64,000 nt of DNA, taken from Emiliania huxleyi CCMP1516. Taxonomy: Eukaryota > Haptophyta > Isochrysidales > Noelaerhabdaceae. The notes beneath the pieces are model-generated. The model was not told the DNA's origin. It worked only from the letters and a program-made list of their open reading frames with translations, and made no database searches. The translations under genes and the position numbers were made by a program. Location: NCBI RefSeq assembly GCF_000372725.1, contig NW_005200507.1:880737-944736 (forward strand). The letters run 5' to 3'. Each line of letters begins with the position of its first letter. Within the stretch, counting starts at the first letter, position 1. Positions 60,643 to 64,000 of the stretch are shown piece after piece.

Positions 60643-62034
60643 CTACTCAATGTGCTCCGCCCGATCCCGGTCCAGAATCGCCGCGCGCAACGCCTCGAAG
60701 GAGGAGTTCTCGCCCTCGATGCGGATCAGGTCGAGAGGCGACGAGCCGCCCTCGGCGCCTCCGAGCACAAACTGCTCCACGGGCTGAGCCGTGAGGGGCG
60801 AGAGCGGCAAATGCGACAAGCCAGGCATCGGACAGAGAGTGACGTCGGCGCCGGCCGCTGCGTACAACGCCGCCAGCCTGGCGCCGTTGGCGCAAGGGAC
60901 CACCCGGTCGGCGGTGCCTGTCATGACGAGGGTTCGCTTGGCCGGGGCGGCGAGGATCGCCTCCCTGCGCTGCCTGGAGAGGAGGTGATGGTGGTCGAGG
61001 GTGCAAAAGAGGTTGACAAGCCAGCCGCGCAGGCGGCCGCGCACGTGCGGACCTCGCTGGTCCTGCAGCAGCGCCGAGACCTCGCCCATTAGCGCGCCGC
61101 CGTCCCGTTCGGTGGGCGCGATCTCGCTCGCCGCAACCTCGGCGCAGCCGCGGGCGTCCTGCTCGGCGTCGTACAAGAAGAATCCCGCCCAGCCCGCCGC
61201 GACGAGCGCGGCGAGCGCACGCGCCCGGTAGAGCGGCGACGAGAAGACGAGCTCCGTGTCCTCCGGCGGCCGCGCCGAGTCGCGCGGGTAGCGCGAGCAG
61301 CGGCTGTTGCGCGTGAGGAGTGCGCGGTGCGCAGTGCGCCGCCGGGAGCGGTTGCGGTCCGCCTGCTGGAGCAAGCCCTCCAACACCAGCCGAAGGTAGC
61401 CAGAGGCCTTCGTTTGGGCGCCCTCGGGCGGAAGCGTGTTGATCAGCACCGCGGCGGCGAAGGACCCGAGCCCACGCTCGCGAGCGAGCGCCATCGCGTG
61501 CTGCGCCACCATCCCGCCCTGGCTGATGCCGACGAGGGTCGTCTCGTGGGGAGCCCATCCCAGGTGCGTCAACACCCGCAGCGCGTCCTCTCCCAGCCCA
61601 TTAATCCGCCACAGCGCGCGGCCGCACGACGAGCGGCCAGAGCCTCGCGTGTCGAAGGCGGCGATGCACGCGCGGCCACGCAGGCTCGAAAGGAAGCCGA
61701 GTGCCTGCCACAGCTCGAGAGTGCAGCCCCAGCCGTGCATCGCGAGCACCTTGATCGGCGACGAGCAGTCGCCCTCAACCTCGACGCGGAGGTGGCGGGT
61801 GCAGCGCTTGCCCTGGACCAGAGCAAGCCATGGCTGCCAGCGACCTCCCGGAGCCTCCACCCACTCGACCTGAGCTGCCGTTCCCGCCGCTGCCAGAACG
61901 TCTCCTTGAGTAGCGTCTTCGTCCACGTCTCCCTGAGTGGTGGGCGACGCGTCCTTGGTCATCCCTGTTGTCGGCCACCTGTTGTCGGCCGCGGAGGAGC
62001 AGAGAAGCTGGAGTGACGACAAAACAACTCGCAA
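60643..62034 (-). CDS. Alpha/beta hydrolase
   Basis: A 463-residue single-exon frame; the second ATG at 61,965 (MTKDASPTT) is the likelier start, giving 440 residues. Alpha/beta-hydrolase landmarks in order: oxyanion loop LAMHGWGCTLELWQ, IAAFDTRGSGRSS, nucleophile elbow LVGISQGGMVAQHAM with the catalytic Ser, a long cap region rich in Arg, VMTGTADRVVPC with the acid, and PGLSHLPLSPL with the catalytic His. The triad is therefore complete. Closest in layout to esterase/lipase or epoxide-hydrolase-like enzymes; the substrate cannot be told. No targeting signal is convincing. Confidence 0.85.
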   Translation of the reverse strand: MRVVLSSLQLLCSSAADNRWPTTGMTKDASPTTQGDVDEDATQGDVLAAAGTAAQVEWVEAPGGRWQPWLALVQGKRCTRHLRVEVEGDCSSPIKVLAMHGWGCTLELWQALGFLSSLRGRACIAAFDTRGSGRSSCGRALWRINGLGEDALRVLTHLGWAPHETTLVGISQGGMVAQHAMALARERGLGSFAAAVLINTLPPEGAQTKASGYLRLVLEGLLQQADRNRSRRRTAHRALLTRNSRCSRYPRDSARPPEDTELVFSSPLYRARALAALVAAGWAGFFLYDAEQDARGCAEVAASEIAPTERDGGALMGEVSALLQDQRGPHVRGRLRGWLVNLFCTLDHHHLLSRQRREAILAAPAKRTLVMTGTADRVVPCANGARLAALYAAAGADVTLCPMPGLSHLPLSPLTAQPVEQFVLGGAEGGSSPLDLIRIEGENSSFEALRAAILDRDRAEHIE

Positions 62035-62147
62035 GTCGGCACGAGAAGATAAGGTGATTCACGGGTGTCCGCGGCCCACTGTGTCCGCTGGTAGGACAGT
62101 GACCGCCGCAAACCCTGTGGTAAGCTCCATATGATCTCGGATATTTT

Positions 62148-62351
62148 TTGTAGGCACCGGAACGCCAAAAAACTAGTATGTCTTGGAGTGAAAAGTAATC
62201 CGAGCAAACCCGCGGCCGCAATGAATTACAATTGGAGGTTCTCGAGGGGGAATCTGGAGAATCTGGGAATCTGCTCACCACGGACCCCCACCTCATCGAA
62301 AAACTTTTCACTCCAAGACAATACTAGTTTTTTAAGGTGCTCTACAAGCTA
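62148..62351. mobile_element. MITE with about 40-bp inverted repeats
   Basis: The left arm holds 'aaaaaactagtatgtcttgg' and 'agtgaaaagt' (about 62,168-62,200). It pairs with the right arm 'acttttcactccaagacaat' and 'actagttttttaaggtgc' (about 62,305-62,340). Outside these, TTGTAGGCACC faces GGTGCTCTACAAG. The interior is about 100 bp and non-coding. It is about 200 bp in all; family unknown, ends approximate. Confidence 0.8.
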
Positions 62352-63579
62352 GGCACAAAAGATATGGAAGTGCAGCCAGTTAGCGCCCCTTAGACGGTCA
62401 CTGAGTAGGCCAAAATCCCCACTGGGCCGGGAGCAACCTTAAACTAGCTATAGGGATCCCTCCCTTGGGTTGTCTGTTTTCTTTCTTTCTTTCTTTACAC
62501 CAGGCGGGACTGGCGCGCACTGGGAGAGAGAGATTTTTAGAAGCCAACAAGAAATCGCTCCCACAGTGACTTGGGCTCGGCAGCTTGTCAAGTACCAGCC
62601 GGAGCCGGAGTCGGAATAGCCGAGAAAGTCGTCGAGGGTGTCGAAAATGTCATTCGCCGCGCTAGTAGAGCCGGAGCCGCACTTGGTCGGACTCTGGCAC
62701 TAACACAAGAAGAGAAATCTCTCTAAGTCTAACACAGGACACAGCAGAAAAGAATTTGCGCGGGTCCCGTGCTGGCACTAACACAGGCAAACCACCGGAG
62801 CCGTATGAAAAAAACACCGGGCTCACCTCGAGACAGCAGCATAATCAAAACTCTCGGCTCTCTCCGTCTGAACCACAGCAAGTTTCTCCGAGACCTCGCG
62901 TGCGGGCAGTTATTCACACCCGGCAGTGTGGTTTGGGCAGGTCAGGGCAGTGTGGGTTTCACACCCGGGGCAGGTAGGGGATCGGGCAGGGCAGTTGTGC
63001 GGCAGTGTGCGGGCAGGGCAGTACGGCAGGGCAGGGCAGGGCAGGGCAGGGCAGTTGGGGTCATAATTGCAGCAGGGCTGAGATTCGGGATCTCAGGTGG
63101 TGAAAAAAAAGGGGAGACAATTGCTGTGAACATGGAATTTGAATAACAATCTCAATGAGATGTGTGAAGAGGACGGCCGATCGACGAAACACACGCGCGA
63201 GCTGGCGAGCTCATCTGCATCTCAACCGAATCTCAGGGGGGCGCCGTGTGTAACGGTTGCGTGATACTGCAGTTACCTACGCCAACGACTGTACACCATT
63301 GGACGGCCGAAGCGGACTTCGTCTTCTCGGTACCCGAGGTCAGGGTCGATACTTGCCGCTAGAAAACCGTCCTCTTGGCGGAGTCCTGGCCCATTCGGCC
63401 GGAATTGCACATAATTCCACTCCCCTTCCCTAATTGGCCCATAACCTGCATTATGCATGTCAGTGCGCCAAAAAGTTCACCTCCACCAGGGTATATACCT
63501 AAAACTTGTGGCAAATAAATAACTAAATAAAAACGGCGCACCTCTACTGTGAGATGGGTAAAAAGGAACAGGTAACCCA
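62352..63579. repeat. Repeat-rich intergenic region
   Basis: Contains (TTTC)n at about 62,480; inverted R4 ('gactggcgcgcactggg') at about 62,505; R5 at 62,526-62,590; a second inverted R4-like piece near 62,765 ('gtgctggcactaacacagg'); and a GGCAG pentamer array at about 63,005-63,055. No supported gene. Confidence 0.6.
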
Positions 63580-64000
63580 AGGGAGGGATGGGAGGACGGC
63601 ACGCCGCCACCACACAGGGATTTTAAGGAGAGGTGTGTGGTGCGCTAGCCGTCGCCCACCCTAGGGAGTCCGCCTCTTCCTATCTCTCTTCGCAGTCTCT
63701 CTCCGATTCTCGCTGCAACCTTCATGCCACCTCGCGGTCGTCCCACTCTCGTCGTTCTCGCCCTTGTCATTTCCTCCTCTGTCGCGTCGTTCCCTTCTGC
63801 CTCGTCCTGCGACGCCGCCGCCTGCCGGTCCCTTGTTCTCGCGGCTTCTTTCGCCTTTCGGCGCAACTCCGTCCTCCTCGCGGCGTATCCTGGCCCCTCG
63901 AGTCTATCGAGCTCCCCTCGCGCAAGGACCACATTTCTGACTCCCACTCCGATCATTTGCCTACAGGTCATGTTGTTGCTCAGGTCCACTCTCTCTTCGA
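63580..64000 (+). repeat. Dispersed repeat R6, copy 2 (runs to window end)
   Basis: 63,580-63,665 matches 51,590-51,680 inverted, and 63,665-63,960 matches 1,250-1,480. Together these define an R6 unit of at least 380 bp. The minus-strand frame (GPGYAARRTELRRKAKEAARTRDRQAAA...) aligns with that of copy 1 apart from an extra stretch of about 27 residues, suggesting the family once coded for a basic protein. The right end is outside the window. Confidence 0.75.

Overview
The window looks like nuclear DNA of a GC-rich unicellular alga or related protist. Every recognisable gene is eukaryotic: a CK1 kinase, a CDPK, a Rab, FYVE, PBZ and SET proteins, an SHPRH-type SNF2 protein and a FKBP-cyclophilin fusion. 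Many are split by very short introns (about 45-215 nt), about half of which start with GC rather than GT. A haptophyte is my best guess, from GC content, intron style and domain mix. A pelagophyte or dinoflagellate-related lineage is not excluded. The lineage call is inference.

Layout. 0-2 kb: minisatellite and dispersed repeats. 2-7 kb: a SAM-domain membrane protein, a GT61-like glycosyltransferase, a decayed element fragment and a secreted protein with two VHL-beta-like domains. 7.4-8 kb: a MITE copy. 8.4-13.8 kb: a seven-exon SHPRH-like gene (minus strand). 14.5-19 kb: a SET protein and a large ankyrin protein. 19.1-20.7 kb: palindromic repeats and a membrane protein whose tail grew by exon+intron tandem duplication. 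21.2-24.3 kb: a gene bounded by inverted repeats, then an intact hAT-like MITE. 24.7-35.8 kb: dense genes (LYR/AlgH, CK1, armadillo, WHEP-tRNA-guanine transglycosylase, PBZ-SWIM-DNA ligase). 35.9-39.8 kb: repeats, a (CA)n tract and gene fragments. 39.8-41.7 kb: CDPK. 42.0-42.7 kb: MITE copy and an assembly gap. 43-53 kb: type I membrane protein, phytase-like esterase-domain protein, FYVE protein, FKBP-TM-cyclophilin, PDZ-ferredoxin. 53.5-62 kb: Rab-like GTPase with a huge N-terminus, a PPGA-motif protein, a golgin-like coiled coil, an alpha/beta hydrolase. 62-64 kb: another MITE and repeats.

The most striking signal is in the introns. Six introns in four unrelated genes have the exon sequence at the splice junction duplicated, in direct orientation, at a spacing of 66-70 nt (four are exactly 67). 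A seventh insertion of 64 nt, inside an intron, shows the same thing. Several carry an AT-rich, hairpin-prone core. The splice sites lie inside the duplicated sequence, so splicing restores a single exon copy. This looks like intron creation caught in the act, by a short-duplication or introner-like mechanism that readily uses GC-AG boundaries.

The genes form no pathway cluster. They are ordinary dispersed housekeeping, signalling and trafficking genes on both strands. Exon boundaries were inferred by reading frame and protein continuity, without transcripts. Coordinates of a few splice sites may be off by 1-2 nt.
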